A stretch of 64,000 nt of DNA from Williamsia muralis NBRC 105860 (GCF_001598915.1 NZ_BDAP01000003.1:496001-560000), one strand, 5' to 3'; counted from the first letter of the stretch, positions 1-13,328 are shown. Numbers and translations are program-made. The notes: a model not told the origin generated them from the sequence alone.

Positions 1-1
1 C

Positions 2-697
2 ACGGTGCTCGAGCAACTTGGATCAGACCGCGAACGGCATGTCACCGGAATTGCCCGAACGTGGGGAGCACCGGTCGTCGACCGACTCAACCTGGTGGCA
101 GTGCACTGTGTGGGACCTGCGGTGAGCAGTCAGGCAGGACTTCCCGACACCGATTTCTCCAACGATGGACAGCTCACCAAACAGGCCGTTCGTGCCCTGA
201 CGGTCACCGCATTACGCCCGGCCCCACGTCAGTTGATGTGGGATGTGGGCGCAGGTGCGGGCAGCATCGCCATCGAGTGGTTGCGCACCGATCCCAGTTG
301 CACAGCGATAGCGTTCGAATCCGACCCGGTGCGGCGCGAGCGAATCGCCCGGAATGCGGCAGACATGGGGGTCAGCGGCAATCTCACCGTACTCGGCAGT
401 GCGCCCGACGATTTCGAACACGCGCCCGACCCGGACACGATCTTCATCGGCGGGGGAGTCACGGCACCAGGCATCATCGATGGCTGCTGGGAAGCCCTTC
501 TCGACGGCGGCCGCATGGTCGCCAACGCCGTGACCATCGAATCAGAGGCAGTGCTCGTGAAACAGCGATTTCTGGTGGGCGGAACGCTACGACGTTTCCA
601 CATCGACCATGCTGAAGCACTCGGCACGATGACAACATGGCGTCCCACTTTGCCTGTGACGCAGTGGATCGCAGACAAACCCAGGAGCATCGAGTGA
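2..697 (+). CDS. cobL: Precorrin-6Y C5,15-methyltransferase (decarboxylating), C-terminal part
   Basis: Catalyses the two late methylations (C5, C15) and C12 acetate decarboxylation of precorrin-6Y in aerobic cobalamin synthesis. Only the C-terminal part is in the window: the reading frame is open to the left edge, so the N-terminal CbiE-like methyltransferase domain is mostly outside. The visible part carries the CbiT-like Rossmann methyltransferase, with the SAM-binding stretch WDVGAGAGSIAIEW near position 240 and a later IFIGGG strand. The GTG at position 5 is an internal valine rather than a start. The stop overlaps the cobM GTG start (GTGA), so the genes are translationally coupled. Identification is secure from the conserved linker LPDTDFSNDGQLTKQ. 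Confidence 0.93.
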   Translation, partial: TVLEQLGSDRERHVTGIARTWGAPVVDRLNLVAVHCVGPAVSSQAGLPDTDFSNDGQLTKQAVRALTVTALRPAPRQLMWDVGAGAGSIAIEWLRTDPSCTAIAFESDPVRRERIARNAADMGVSGNLTVLGSAPDDFEHAPDPDTIFIGGGVTAPGIIDGCWEALLDGGRMVANAVTIESEAVLVKQRFLVGGTLRRFHIDHAEALGTMTTWRPTLPVTQWIADKPRSIE

Positions 698-1461
698 CCG
701 TCTACTTCATCGGCGCGGGACCAGGAGCCGCCGATCTCATCACCCTGCGTGGTGCGACACTCCTATCGCAATGCAGCACATGCCTTTACGCGGGCTCACT
801 CGTCCCGGCTGAGATGCTGGAGCACTGCCCACCCGACGCCACCCTGATCAACACCGCGAAGATGCCGTTGTCCCAGATCATCGAGCACATCGTGTCGGCG
901 GACAGGTCCGGTCACGATGTAGCGCGCTTGCACAGCGGCGACCCGAGCTTGTATTCAGCTGTCGCAGAACAGGTGCGGCTCCTCGAGCAACACGGTGTGG
1001 CCTACCAGATCGTTCCCGGCGTACCGGCGTTCTCCGCGGCGGCCGCCGCACTGGGTCAGGAACTGACGGTTCCAGGCGTCGGACAATCTCTGTTGATCAC
1101 GCGCGTGTCGACACTCTCGACGGACATGCCGAAGGGCGAACAACTGGCGGAACTGGCGCGAACAGGTGTCACGATGGCCCTTCACCTGGCAGCGCATCAA
1201 GCCGACCAGATCACGGATGCGCTTGGGCCGCACTACGGGTTCGACTGCCCCGTCGCAGTGGTTGCTTATGCCAGCCGCGACAATCAACAGATCATCCGAT
1301 GCGCTCTACGCGAACTTCCTGGTCGCCTCGCACAGGCGGACATCCGGCGTACCGCAGTGATCTTTGTGGGCAGAGTACTTGCTGCTGAACACTTTCCGGA
1401 TAGCTACCTGTACTCGTCGGCTCGTATGACCAAGCTCCGTGACGACGACGTGTCGTCGTGA
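694..1461 (+). CDS. cobM: Precorrin-4 C11-methyltransferase
   Basis: SAM-dependent methylation of precorrin-4 at C11 in the aerobic corrin pathway; cytosolic, 255 residues, normal for CobM. The N-terminus VTVYFIGAGPGAADLITLRG is the typical tetrapyrrole methylase glycine-rich start, followed by the YAGSLV and SGDPSLYSA stretches and IVPGVPAFSAAAA, all family hallmarks. The GTG at 694 is preferred over an upstream ATG at 637 because the family motif starts there and it overlaps the cobL stop by four bases. Its own stop overlaps the cobK start in the same way, giving a coupled cobL-cobM-cobK unit. Confidence 0.96.
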   Translation: MTVYFIGAGPGAADLITLRGATLLSQCSTCLYAGSLVPAEMLEHCPPDATLINTAKMPLSQIIEHIVSADRSGHDVARLHSGDPSLYSAVAEQVRLLEQHGVAYQIVPGVPAFSAAAAALGQELTVPGVGQSLLITRVSTLSTDMPKGEQLAELARTGVTMALHLAAHQADQITDALGPHYGFDCPVAVVAYASRDNQQIIRCALRELPGRLAQADIRRTAVIFVGRVLAAEHFPDSYLYSSARMTKLRDDDVSS

Positions 1462-2216
1462 GCGGCCCCGTTCTCATCCTCGGGGGCACCGCGGAAGCAC
1501 GTGCTCTGGCAGAGATACTCGATCGGGACGGCATCCCGATCATCACCTCGCTGGCAGGCCGCGTCCAGAACCCGGCCCTGCCCAGGGGTGAGGTTCGTAT
1601 CGGCGGCTTCGGGGGAGTGAACGGGCTACTGACCTGGTTGCGCGAGCAACAGTGCATAGGTGTGGTCGACGCCACCCATCCTTTCGCCCGAAAGATCTCC
1701 GCCAGCGCAGCGGCAGCGACGATGTCGGCGGGACTGCCGTTGCTGTCGCTTCGTCGGCCCCCATGGCAACCGCAGGCCGGGGACCATTGGCTGGACGTTC
1801 CGGATATCGCCGGTGCGGCCGCGAAAGTCGCCGAGCACGCCGACCGGCAGCCGGATCTCCGGGTCTTCCTCACCACAGGTCGGCAGGACGTTGATGTGTT
1901 CGCTGGCGTCGAGAACGCCTGGTTCTTGATCCGTCTCGTCGACCCACCCGAGCGCGAGACTCCGCCGCAGCACTTGATCCTGCGCAACCGCGGGCCGTAC
2001 ACCCTCGAAGGTGAGCGCAAGCTTCTGCGCGAGCACCGAATCGATGTGGTCGTCACCAAGAACAGCGGCGGAGATCTGGTTCGAGCGAAACTGGATGCGG
2101 CTCGAGAGCTCGAATTGCCGGTCATCATGGTGCAGCGACCGGTCACCCTGACCGGTACGGCTGTAGAAAGGCCTGAGGACGCGGCCCGCTGGGTCCGTCA
2201 GCGGGTGCTGTCGTAA
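1458..2216 (+). CDS. cobK: Precorrin-6A reductase
   Basis: NADPH-dependent reduction of precorrin-6A to precorrin-6B (dihydro form) before CobL acts. 252 residues, typical for CobK. The N-terminal VLILGGTAEARALAEIL is the nucleotide-binding strand-turn-helix, and VDATHPFA plus the C-terminal VVTKNSGG segment are conserved in CobK/CbiJ. GTG start at 1458 overlaps the cobM stop. The 3' end overlaps the convergent cobIJ gene by 19 bases (2198-2216), with no room for a terminator between them. Confidence 0.94.
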   Translation: MSGPVLILGGTAEARALAEILDRDGIPIITSLAGRVQNPALPRGEVRIGGFGGVNGLLTWLREQQCIGVVDATHPFARKISASAAAATMSAGLPLLSLRRPPWQPQAGDHWLDVPDIAGAAAKVAEHADRQPDLRVFLTTGRQDVDVFAGVENAWFLIRLVDPPERETPPQHLILRNRGPYTLEGERKLLREHRIDVVVTKNSGGDLVRAKLDAARELELPVIMVQRPVTLTGTAVERPEDAARWVRQRVLS

Positions 2217-3697
2217 CGGCGGTTGGTGAACACCGCCGGACCACCGGCCCGCTGGATCACCGTGGTGGTGGACGACCCGACGATGAGCAGCGTTCGCATG
2301 TCGACAGCTGCCGGATCGAAATCGGCGACCGTGCTGATGGCAACAGATTGCTCGGGTCCGCCCACGTCTCGCCCCAGAATGACGGGCGTCGAGGGCGCTT
2401 TGTGTTCCAGCAGAATGCCTTTGAGCTCGGCTACTTGCCAGTTCCGGCTGGCCGAACCGGGGTTGTAGATGGCGATCACCAGATCAGCACGTAGCGCTGC
2501 CCGCACTCGCTCGACGATGACGTCCCACCCTTTGAGCCTGTCCGACAGTGAGATCACCGCGTAGTCATGGCCCAGCGGTGCGCCGGCGAGACTCGCCACG
2601 GCATTGGCTGCGGTGACCCCTGGAACCACCCGGACCGGCACATCGCGCCACTGGTCGTCGGCGGACTCCTCGACAACCGCAGCTGCCATGGCGAACACAC
2701 CGGGATCGCCCGACGAGACCACGACAACGCGCGCGCCGTTCTTGGCGAGATCCAGTGCCAGGCAGGCCCGCTCGGATTCGACGCGGTTGTCACTGGCATG
2801 CATTCGCTGGCCAGGCCGTGGGTTGATGCGGTTCAGGTACGTCTTGTAACCCACCAGATCCGTGGCCTTTGCGAGCTCCGCCCGAACCTCTGGCGTGGTC
2901 CAGCGCGCCGCGCCGGGCCCCAGACCGACAACCACCACCTCGCCCTGGATAGCCGGTTCCGATAGAGGCGGGCTGTTGAGCCGGCCCGGTATCACCACCA
3001 TGGAGAAGTAGGGGACCGAGGTGATGTCCACATCAGATATGGGCAGGACTTTCTGTGCACCCGTCGAAGCACGTTCCACGTACCAGGCGTGATCGATACG
3101 GCCGGACTCCTCGAGAGCCGCAACGACATCTGGGAAGGTGCGGCCGAGTTTCATTATCGCGACGGCGTCGCTGTCCTCGAGGCGCCGCACCAATTCGTCC
3201 TTCGGCAACGTCCCCGGCAACACCGTCAACGTCTCGTCGGCCTCCACGAGCGGTAATCCGGTGGCCGCCGCCGATGCGCTGACCGACGTGACACCGGGGA
3301 TGATCTCGGTCTCGAACCGGCTCGCCAACCGTTTGTGCATGTGCATGTAAGAGCTGTAGAAGAGCGGGTCTCCTTCGGCCAGCAGTGCCACCGAGCGACC
3401 GGCCGAAAGGTGCTGCGCGAGAACATCGGCCGCTTCGGTGTAGAAGTCGTCGAGCGCCCCTCGGTACCCACCGGGGTGATCGGTCGTCTCCGTGGTCACC
3501 GGATACATCAGCTTTTCTTCGAGCTGGGCCGCGCGCAGATACGGTTCGGCCACCGATCGTGCGATCGACCTGCCGTGTCGAGCGCAGTGGTAGGCGACAA
3601 CGTCTGCTTCACCGATGATGCGGGCTGCTTTCACCGTGACGAGTTCGCTGTCACCCGGGCCGATCCCGACGCCCCAGAGTTTTCCCTGTACTGCCAT
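2198..3697 (-). CDS. cobIJ: Fused precorrin-2 C20-methyltransferase / precorrin-3B C17-methyltransferase
   Basis: Bifunctional protein of 499 residues. Residues 1-245 are the CobI domain (start KLWGVGIGPGDSELVTVKA, later AEGDPLFYSSYMHM and IIPGVTSVSASAAA), which methylates precorrin-2 at C20. Residues about 250-499 are the CobJ domain (VVVVGLGPGAARWTTPEV, SSGDPGVFAMAAAV, VVPGVTAANAVASLAGAPLGHDY), which methylates C17 with ring contraction. Separate genes in many bacteria, the two are also fused in mycobacteria. The ATG at 3697 lies two bases past the cobH stop, so it is the last gene of cobG-cobH-cobIJ. Both domains look complete. Confidence 0.96.
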   Translation of the reverse strand: MAVQGKLWGVGIGPGDSELVTVKAARIIGEADVVAYHCARHGRSIARSVAEPYLRAAQLEEKLMYPVTTETTDHPGGYRGALDDFYTEAADVLAQHLSAGRSVALLAEGDPLFYSSYMHMHKRLASRFETEIIPGVTSVSASAAATGLPLVEADETLTVLPGTLPKDELVRRLEDSDAVAIMKLGRTFPDVVAALEESGRIDHAWYVERASTGAQKVLPISDVDITSVPYFSMVVIPGRLNSPPLSEPAIQGEVVVVGLGPGAARWTTPEVRAELAKATDLVGYKTYLNRINPRPGQRMHASDNRVESERACLALDLAKNGARVVVVSSGDPGVFAMAAAVVEESADDQWRDVPVRVVPGVTAANAVASLAGAPLGHDYAVISLSDRLKGWDVIVERVRAALRADLVIAIYNPGSASRNWQVAELKGILLEHKAPSTPVILGRDVGGPEQSVAISTVADFDPAAVDMRTLLIVGSSTTTVIQRAGGPAVFTNRRYDSTR

Positions 3698-3698
3698 G

Positions 3699-4337
3699 TC
3701 ACTCCACCGTCGATGCCAACGCGTTGATTGCCGCAGCTGTGATGGCGGAGCCGCCGCGGCGGCCGAGCACGGTCAAGAATTCGATGTCGTCGCGCTCGGC
3801 CAGTGCTGCACACGACTCGGCGGCGCCGATGAAGCCCACCGGGGCCCCGATCACGGCGGCAGGTCGGGGCCCGCCGGCATCGATCAATTCGAGCAGGGCG
3901 AACAAGGCCGTGGGCGCGTTCCCGATGGCCACAACCGCCCCTTCCAGTCGAGGCCGCCACAACTCCACCGCCGCAGCGGTTCTGGTGGTCTGCAGGTCTG
4001 CCGCCAACTGCGGCGTGGCCGGATCGGTCAACAGGCAGAGCACATCGTTGTCGGCAGGCAGACGTTTGCGGGTGACCCCGGACGCAACCATGTTCGCGTC
4101 GCACAGCACGGAAGCGCCTCGGTTCAGCGCGCCGCGCGCCGCCGTGACGAGCCCGGGGGATGCGCGCACATCGTCGGTGAGGTCCACCTGACCGCAGGCA
4201 TGAATCATCCGCACGACGACCTGGGACAGATCGTCATCGAACTCGGCCAGATCGGCCTCGGCGCGAATGGTCGCAAACGACTGACGGTATATCTCCGCGC
4301 CGTCACGGATGTAGGTGTACATGGTGAAAGCCACCAT
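3699..4337 (-). CDS. cobH: Precorrin-8X methylmutase
   Basis: Moves the methyl group from C11 to C12 to turn precorrin-8X into hydrogenobyrinate. 212 residues from the ATG at 4337, ten bases after the cobG stop; an ATG at 4322 (MYTYIRDG) is an equally reasonable start, and the longer open frame to 4511 lies inside cobG and is rejected. YIRDGAEIYRQSFATIRAEADL is the usual CobH N-terminus, the histidine in RMIHACGQVDLTDD matches the catalytic histidine, and IGAPVGFIGAAES is the conserved C-terminal loop. Coupled to cobIJ downstream. Confidence 0.94.
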   Translation of the reverse strand: MVAFTMYTYIRDGAEIYRQSFATIRAEADLAEFDDDLSQVVVRMIHACGQVDLTDDVRASPGLVTAARGALNRGASVLCDANMVASGVTRKRLPADNDVLCLLTDPATPQLAADLQTTRTAAAVELWRPRLEGAVVAIGNAPTALFALLELIDAGGPRPAAVIGAPVGFIGAAESCAALAERDDIEFLTVLGRRGGSAITAAAINALASTVE

Positions 4338-4347
4338 AGTTGGTCGA

Positions 4348-5472
4348 TCAGAACGCTCGGCGTTCGTACCCCACCGGGGTCGCCTGCACCCGGATATGAG
4401 CAGAGTGCGGCGATCCACAGCCGCGTTCGCAGCCCACCCAGTGCTCGCGGCTGTCAACGGACTGGTCGCCGACCGCCAGATATTGCTCGAGATCCCCACG
4501 CACATCGGCATGCGATTTGTCGCATCCCGGCAATCCAGAGCAGGCGCTCACCCGCGTCCACGGCGACGTTGCATCGAAGATCAGACCCATGGGGGCCAGC
4601 ACCCGCACCACCGTGTCCGCCATTCCGTCCGTCAGATCACAGACGAGGATTTCCTTGCGTGGCGTGAGGTAGATGTCGCGCTCGATGGCAGCAAGGAACT
4701 CGGCGATGCGCGCAGACAAGCGACCGTGAGGCACCACCGAACCCAACGAGATGAGGTCGTCGTCCTGCGCGAGCCACCCCACCAGCGGCTCCGACGGCGG
4801 GGCAGGCGGGGTATGCGGTCGAGTTCGGGGAAGACCTTCGAGCAATCCTGTGATCGTCGGCGAAGCATCAAGGTCCTGTACTCGCCACTCGTCCGCACGG
4901 TCGGTGAGGAACGCGTGAGCCACGTCGAGCATGGTCACGGCCGCGCGATCTGCTGTGACCTGCCGGCCGGTGGGGTTCCCGGCGACCACGAGGTCGAAAT
5001 GCCCACTGTCGACCGCCACGACGCCGACGTCCGGTGCCTCGGCCAGCACGTCGCCGCGCCCGTCGTCGACGCCGAAGAGGAAACGAGCCGGCAGTGCAGC
5101 CAACAGGTTGTCTCCGCGAAGGGCGACGTCGAGTCGGTCGAGGACCGGTCGGCCGTCGAGCAGCCCGCCGCGGCGACCACTCAACGCTGACAGTTGCAGA
5201 TTGCGCACCCGTTCGTGACTCGGCGTCGGGATGAGATCCGCATCGACGATTAGGTCGCCCGCGCCCGCCACGTCCGCTATTCCGCGTAGCTGCAGGTTCC
5301 CGCGCGAGGTGAGTTCCATGTGCCCGTCCCCGAACTCGTCCGCCACCACGACCAGAGCCTGCAATTGGGCGGGGGTTATCAGGCCTCCGGGAAGACGGAT
5401 ACGCGCCAGATGACCGTCGGCTGCGGGATGCGCCGAGAACACTCCCGGACAACGATCGGCGGGACGGGACAT
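4348..5472 (-). CDS. cobG: Precorrin-3B synthase (CobG, sulfite-reductase-like)
   Basis: Oxygen-dependent hydroxylation and lactone formation on precorrin-3A; its presence marks the aerobic cobalamin route. 374 residues from the ATG at 5472 (MSRPADRCPGVFSAHPAADG); the open frame extends to 5538 without family similarity. The N-terminal half has the ferredoxin-like nitrite/sulfite reductase repeat (GHMELTSRGNLQLRG), and the C-terminal cysteines in SACSGLPGCDKSHADVRG and VGCERGCGSPH fit the [4Fe-4S]-binding pattern. First gene of the minus-strand unit; its promoter must lie in the about 100 bases between it and the riboswitch on the other strand. Confidence 0.93.
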   Translation of the reverse strand: MSRPADRCPGVFSAHPAADGHLARIRLPGGLITPAQLQALVVVADEFGDGHMELTSRGNLQLRGIADVAGAGDLIVDADLIPTPSHERVRNLQLSALSGRRGGLLDGRPVLDRLDVALRGDNLLAALPARFLFGVDDGRGDVLAEAPDVGVVAVDSGHFDLVVAGNPTGRQVTADRAAVTMLDVAHAFLTDRADEWRVQDLDASPTITGLLEGLPRTRPHTPPAPPSEPLVGWLAQDDDLISLGSVVPHGRLSARIAEFLAAIERDIYLTPRKEILVCDLTDGMADTVVRVLAPMGLIFDATSPWTRVSACSGLPGCDKSHADVRGDLEQYLAVGDQSVDSREHWVGCERGCGSPHSAHIRVQATPVGYERRAF

Positions 5473-5569
5473 GGGGACCACGGTACTGGCCGTGTGTGGG
5501 GTGATGCCGGATCGGCAGGTCACCGGCGGCCGGCCCATCGACGACCAGACGTGGTCACTTGACTACGGG

Positions 5570-5690
5570 CTTCTATAGGCTGAGCCCGACCCGCAACGGG
5601 GAAGCCGGTGGAAATCCGGCGCGGTCGCGCCACTGTGTCGGGGAGACCCGGAGTCAGACCCTCGTTGCCGTACCGCCACACCAACCCGCT
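5570..5690 (+). promoter_or_regulatory. Cobalamin (AdoCbl) riboswitch of cobN
   Basis: The conserved B12-box core is visible at 5604-5636 (GCCGGTGGAAATCCGGC then GCGGTCGCGCCACTGT), followed by GGGAGACCCGGAGTCAGACC at 5641-5660, which is the matching three-way-junction side. The ribosome binding site AAGGAGG lies about 20 bases past the aptamer (5708-5714) and seven bases before the cobN GTG, so ligand-dependent masking of the ribosome site is a reasonable mechanism. Boundaries are approximate because the outer P1 helix was not folded. It faces only cobN; cobG runs the other way. Confidence 0.93.
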
Positions 5691-5720
5691 GGGCGCGAGA
5701 TCCCGGCAAGGAGGAACCCC

Positions 5721-9323
<3,603 letters not shown>

Positions 9324-9451
9324 GCTCAACGGCGTCGATTCGCGCTGGTGAAGACCGTTGAGATCGTCGATCCCACGGGTCGGGAGAAAATCGGGCATCT
9401 CGTTCGTTGTCCCCGTGTACGCACATGCCGATAGTCGGGACGGTTGACATC

Positions 9452-9988
9452 ATGAAGTTCGCACTCTTCTTGCTCTATGTGGCGATCGAGATCGCCGCAT
9501 TCGTCGGACTCTGTTACGCCATCGGCTTCGGTTGGACACTGCTGTTGGTGGTCGCAACGGTCATCGGCGGGTTCTGGTTGCTGCGTCGTCAGGGCGCCAA
9601 GACCCTCGCCAATCTGCGCGACGCCGGACGCAGAGCAGCAGGTGGCAGCCCCGTCGATCCGGCCGACTCAGCAGCACCCGTTGCCGACACCGCACTGCTG
9701 GCCGCGGCGACAATCCTCATGATCATCCCCGGCCTGGTGTCGAGTGCGGTCGGTATCCTCTTGCTCCTCAAGCCCATTCGCGTTCTGTTGCGGCCCATGG
9801 TCATCGCCGTCGGCACACGCAAGGTGGTCAGCGCCGTGGAGAAGAACTACGCACGGTATGGACGCGGCATGGCAGGGGTCACCGTCGTGGACGGCCAGGT
9901 CATCGATACCTCCGGTGCGGGAACCACGGGAACCACCGGCTTCGACGCGGCACATCCCCAACTCCGCAAGCCTTACACCGAGCTCTGA
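9452..9988 (+). CDS. fxsA: FxsA family membrane protein
   Basis: 178-residue integral membrane protein of the FxsA family, named for E. coli FxsA, which eases exclusion of phage T7 by F plasmids; the cellular role is unknown. ATG at 9452 begins MKFALFLLYVAIEIAAF, the first membrane segment; further hydrophobic segments lie at about 22-44 and 80-110 (ALLAAATILMIIPGLVSSAVGILLLL), with the conserved PGLVSS turn. The C-terminal tail is hydrophilic and rich in Gly/Thr. Mycobacteria keep fxsA in the same neighbourhood as ppm1 and rbpA, as here. No clear Shine-Dalgarno site was seen. Confidence 0.85.
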   Translation: MKFALFLLYVAIEIAAFVGLCYAIGFGWTLLLVVATVIGGFWLLRRQGAKTLANLRDAGRRAAGGSPVDPADSAAPVADTALLAAATILMIIPGLVSSAVGILLLLKPIRVLLRPMVIAVGTRKVVSAVEKNYARYGRGMAGVTVVDGQVIDTSGAGTTGTTGFDAAHPQLRKPYTEL

Positions 9989-10083
9989 TCGGCTTGCCCA
10001 TCGGAACGGATCCGGCCGCGGCGGCAGCTTGTTCACGGACCTGCAGCGACTGACGATCGGTTCGACAGGCAGACTGGACGCTC

Positions 10084-11694
10084 GTGGAGAGTCAATTGCT
10101 GATCGGTGGCCATATCTACACCCCGAGTGCCCCCGACGCGACGGCCATGGCAGTTGCGAACGGCACCATCGTCTGGGTGGGTTCGGATCACGTCGGCCGT
10201 ACCCTGCATCCCGACGCGCAGGTGATCGATCTCGACGGCGCACTGGTGGCGCCCGCCTTCGTCGACTCGCACGTGCACCTGACGTCGGCCGGTCTGGCTC
10301 TACGTGGCCTGGACCTCAGTGCCGCCGTGAGCCGGGACGACTGTCTCGAACAGATCCGCCGATACGCCGCCGAACACACCGACACCGACCTGATCTGGGG
10401 CCTCGGTTGGGATGAATCGACGTGGCCGGATCTGACCTGCCCTTCAACTGCCGAAGTGGATGCCGTGGTCGGCAATCGACCGGTGTATCTGGCACGCATC
10501 GACGAACACTCGGCCGTGGTGTCCACTGCGCTGCGGGCTCGGGCCGACGGTCTGGTGGGAAGTCATGGCTACGACGAGCAGGGACCGCTGACCGCCGACG
10601 CCCACCACCGGGTCCGTGCCGCGGCCCGGATGTTGTTGAGCGCCAATGGGCGACATCGCGCCCAGCGTGCTGCGCTCGACGATGCAGCCGCACACGGCAT
10701 CGTGGCGGTCCACGAGAACGGCGGCCCGGACATCAGCGGCCGGGACGACTTCCTGTCACTGGCCCACCTCGACCACCCCGTCGAGATCCGCCGATACTGG
10801 GGCGAAGCCGTCACCGACTCCGAGCACGCCCGCGCTCTGCAGGCCGAGACGGCCGCACACGGCCTCGGTGGCGACCTCTTCATCGACGGGGCCATCGGGT
10901 CGCACACCGCGCTGCTCCGAGAGCCCTACAGCGACGCCGACACCCACGGCGTCTGCTACCTCGACGAAGACACCGTCACCACTCATCTACGCGCTTGCAC
11001 CGCTGCCGGTATCCAGTCGGGCTTCCACGTGATCGGCGATGGCGCGATGGACGTCGTGGTGAATGCGTTCCGCGAAGTGGCGGGGGAGTTCGGCGGTCCT
11101 GCGATGGCCCGATTGGGACACCGCATCGAGCACGCGGAGATGATCACCGGTGACCAGGCCACCACTCTTGCTGCCTGCGGCGTCATCGCCAGTATGCAGC
11201 CGTTGTTCGACGCCCTCTGGGGTGGCCCTGGCCAGTTGTACGAGCAGCGGCTCGGTCCTGACCGTGGCCGCTCACTCAACAACTTCGCCCAGTTGGCCAA
11301 GGCCGGCGTCGGCCTGGCCTTCAGCTCGGATGCACCGGTGACCTCGATGCGTCCGTGGGAGGCAATCGCTGCGGCCGCGCATCACAACAACCCGGCCAGC
11401 GCCATCTCCGTTCGAGCAGCTTTCGCAGCGGTCACGCGGGGGGCGTGGCGGGCCGGTGGTCACCGCGACGGTGTGGCCGGAACCCTCGTTCCCGGCGCGC
11501 CCGCCGACTACGCCGTCTGGGATGTGGACAACCTGGTTGTTGCCGGATCCGCTGATCCGGCAGTGGCCCGCTGGTCCACCGACCCCCGGTCGCGCGTACC
11601 TGCACTACCCGACCTCAGTGCAGGCAGCCGGCTCCCGGAGTGCATTCGTACTGTGAGGGCAGGCGTGACGATCTACGACCGGGCGGGGCTGTGA
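10084..11694 (+). CDS. Amidohydrolase family 3 protein (YtcJ-like)
   Basis: 536-residue metal-dependent hydrolase of the amidohydrolase superfamily, TIM-barrel type. Metal-site motifs are in order: FVDSHVHL (HxH) near residue 60, GFHVIGDGAMD, RIEHAEMI, and SSDAPVTSMRPWEAI near residue 420 with the final aspartate. The N-terminal beta-sandwich (LIGGHIYTP...VIDLDGALVAPAFVD) is typical. The family deacylates or hydrolyses amides and N-formyl compounds; the substrate here cannot be told. GTG start at 10084. The stop overlaps the lnt GTG start, so it is co-transcribed with the lipoprotein acyltransferase, though no functional link is obvious. Confidence 0.9.
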   Translation: MESQLLIGGHIYTPSAPDATAMAVANGTIVWVGSDHVGRTLHPDAQVIDLDGALVAPAFVDSHVHLTSAGLALRGLDLSAAVSRDDCLEQIRRYAAEHTDTDLIWGLGWDESTWPDLTCPSTAEVDAVVGNRPVYLARIDEHSAVVSTALRARADGLVGSHGYDEQGPLTADAHHRVRAAARMLLSANGRHRAQRAALDDAAAHGIVAVHENGGPDISGRDDFLSLAHLDHPVEIRRYWGEAVTDSEHARALQAETAAHGLGGDLFIDGAIGSHTALLREPYSDADTHGVCYLDEDTVTTHLRACTAAGIQSGFHVIGDGAMDVVVNAFREVAGEFGGPAMARLGHRIEHAEMITGDQATTLAACGVIASMQPLFDALWGGPGQLYEQRLGPDRGRSLNNFAQLAKAGVGLAFSSDAPVTSMRPWEAIAAAAHHNNPASAISVRAAFAAVTRGAWRAGGHRDGVAGTLVPGAPADYAVWDVDNLVVAGSADPAVARWSTDPRSRVPALPDLSAGSRLPECIRTVRAGVTIYDRAGL

Positions 11695-13328
11695 CGACGG
11701 CAATCGCGCCAGGGGAGTCCGAGGGCGGAACGATCGCCCGGCTCCGAGACGCGACGCAGCGGCCATGGGTGATTCGCACCGCGGTCAGTGCGCTCGGAGG
11801 CGTGCTCATGTGGGCCGCATTCCCGCCGCGCGATCTCTGGTTCCTGGGCATCCTGTCGCTGGCGTTGCTGGCAGCTGCGCTCAGAGGCGTTGTTCGATTC
11901 CGCGAGGGATTCTGGTACGGATTCGTCTTCGGCCTCGGGTTCTTTCTCCCGCTGCTGCCGTGGATCGGGGTGTATGTGGGGCCGCTCCCGTGGGTGGCGC
12001 TGGCAGTGGTGATGTCGCTGTACACCGGGTTGTTCGGCGTGATCGCCTGCCGTACCACCACCTGGCCTGCGGCACCGTTGTGGTTCGCGATCATGTGGGT
12101 CACCGTCGAGTGGGCACGTTCATCATTCCCATTCGGCGGGTTTCCCTGGGGTCGTACAGCTTTCGGCCAAGTCGGTGGGCCGACGCTGTCGCTCGCCTCG
12201 ATCGGGGGCGCACCTCTGGTGTCGTTCTCGGTGGCCTTGACGGGGGCAGCGCTGACCGCAGTGATCGGGGCGGTGATCCGACGGCCGGTCAGATGGCAGA
12301 CCGTGGTGCCGGCCCTGGTGCTCGCGCTCATCACACCGATTGTCGCGGCCGCCCTGTGGCCCTCTGTGGACGGCAGAAACAGTTCCGACGACGAGATCAC
12401 CGTTGCCGCGATCCAGGGCAACGTCCCCCGGTTGGGCCTCGACTTCAACGATCAGCGTCGGGCGGTCCTGGACAACCACGTACGCGAGACCTTCCGTCTG
12501 GCTGCCGCGGTCGACGCCGGTGACGCCGCCCGTCCCGACATCGTGGTGTGGCCCGAGAACGCCTCGGACATCGACCCCACCGCGAATGAGGATGCAGCCG
12601 AAGAGATCACGGCCGCCTCAGCAGCTGTCGGCGCCCCGATCCTGGTGGGCACGCTCGTCCGGAACGCTGACGGACGCCCGACGAACACCGTGCTGGTGTG
12701 GGACGGACGGCGCGATTCCGGAGACCAGATACGTGGCCGGTATGACAAGCAGATCATCCAGCCATTCGGCGAATACCTGCCGTGGCGAAGCTTCTTCACC
12801 CTCTTCTCCTCGTATGCCGAGCAGGCAGGCAATTTCCGCGCGGGCACCGGCCCAGGCGTCGTCGCCGTCGAGACCACCGGTGGGCAGAGCGTGACCGTGG
12901 GGGTGTCGACGTGTTGGGAGATCGCGTTCGATCGTTCGGCACGAAAGGCCGTGCAATCGGGGGCCCAGTTCCTCTCGGTACCCACGAACAACGCCACCTT
13001 CGGACGCACGCAGATGACTTACCAGCAGTTGGCGATGTCACAGCTTCGGGCGGTCGAGCACGGGCGCGCCGTGGTGGTGGCAGCAACGAGCGGTGTGAGC
13101 GCGATCATCGCGCCCGACGGCCATACCAGCTCACGCAGCGGGTTCTTCGAACCCGCGACCCTGCAGGGCACGATTCCCTTGCACACAGGTGAGACCATCG
13201 CCACGAAAATCGGGCCGTGGCCCGAGCGATTGGCCGTACTCTTGGGCGTCTGCGCCTTTTTGTTCCTGCTGGCGCCAGGCATTAGGTTCAGGGGATGGTC
13301 AAAGGAGGAGCATGGTGACGGAGCCTGA
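11691..13328 (+). CDS. lnt: Apolipoprotein N-acyltransferase
   Basis: Membrane enzyme that adds the third acyl chain to the N-terminal cysteine of lipoproteins. 545 residues: about six hydrophobic segments in the first 230 residues, then a nitrilase-like domain. The catalytic triad is readable: Glu289 in VVWPENASD, Lys353 in [16 protein letters not shown] and Cys408 in [13 protein letters not shown] start at 11691 overlaps the amidohydrolase stop. The 3' end overlaps ppm1 by 17 bases. In M. tuberculosis this domain is fused to the mannosyltransferase as one protein (Rv2051c); here the two are separate genes. Confidence 0.94.
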   Translation: MTTAIAPGESEGGTIARLRDATQRPWVIRTAVSALGGVLMWAAFPPRDLWFLGILSLALLAAALRGVVRFREGFWYGFVFGLGFFLPLLPWIGVYVGPLPWVALAVVMSLYTGLFGVIACRTTTWPAAPLWFAIMWVTVEWARSSFPFGGFPWGRTAFGQVGGPTLSLASIGGAPLVSFSVALTGAALTAVIGAVIRRPVRWQTVVPALVLALITPIVAAALWPSVDGRNSSDDEITVAAIQGNVPRLGLDFNDQRRAVLDNHVRETFRLAAAVDAGDAARPDIVVWPENASDIDPTANEDAAEEITAASAAVGAPILVGTLVRNADGRPTNTVLVWDGRRDSGDQIRGRYDKQIIQPFGEYLPWRSFFTLFSSYAEQAGNFRAGTGPGVVAVETTGGQSVTVGVSTCWEIAFDRSARKAVQSGAQFLSVPTNNATFGRTQMTYQQLAMSQLRAVEHGRAVVVAATSGVSAIIAPDGHTSSRSGFFEPATLQGTIPLHTGETIATKIGPWPERLAVLLGVCAFLFLLAPGIRFRGWSKEEHGDGA

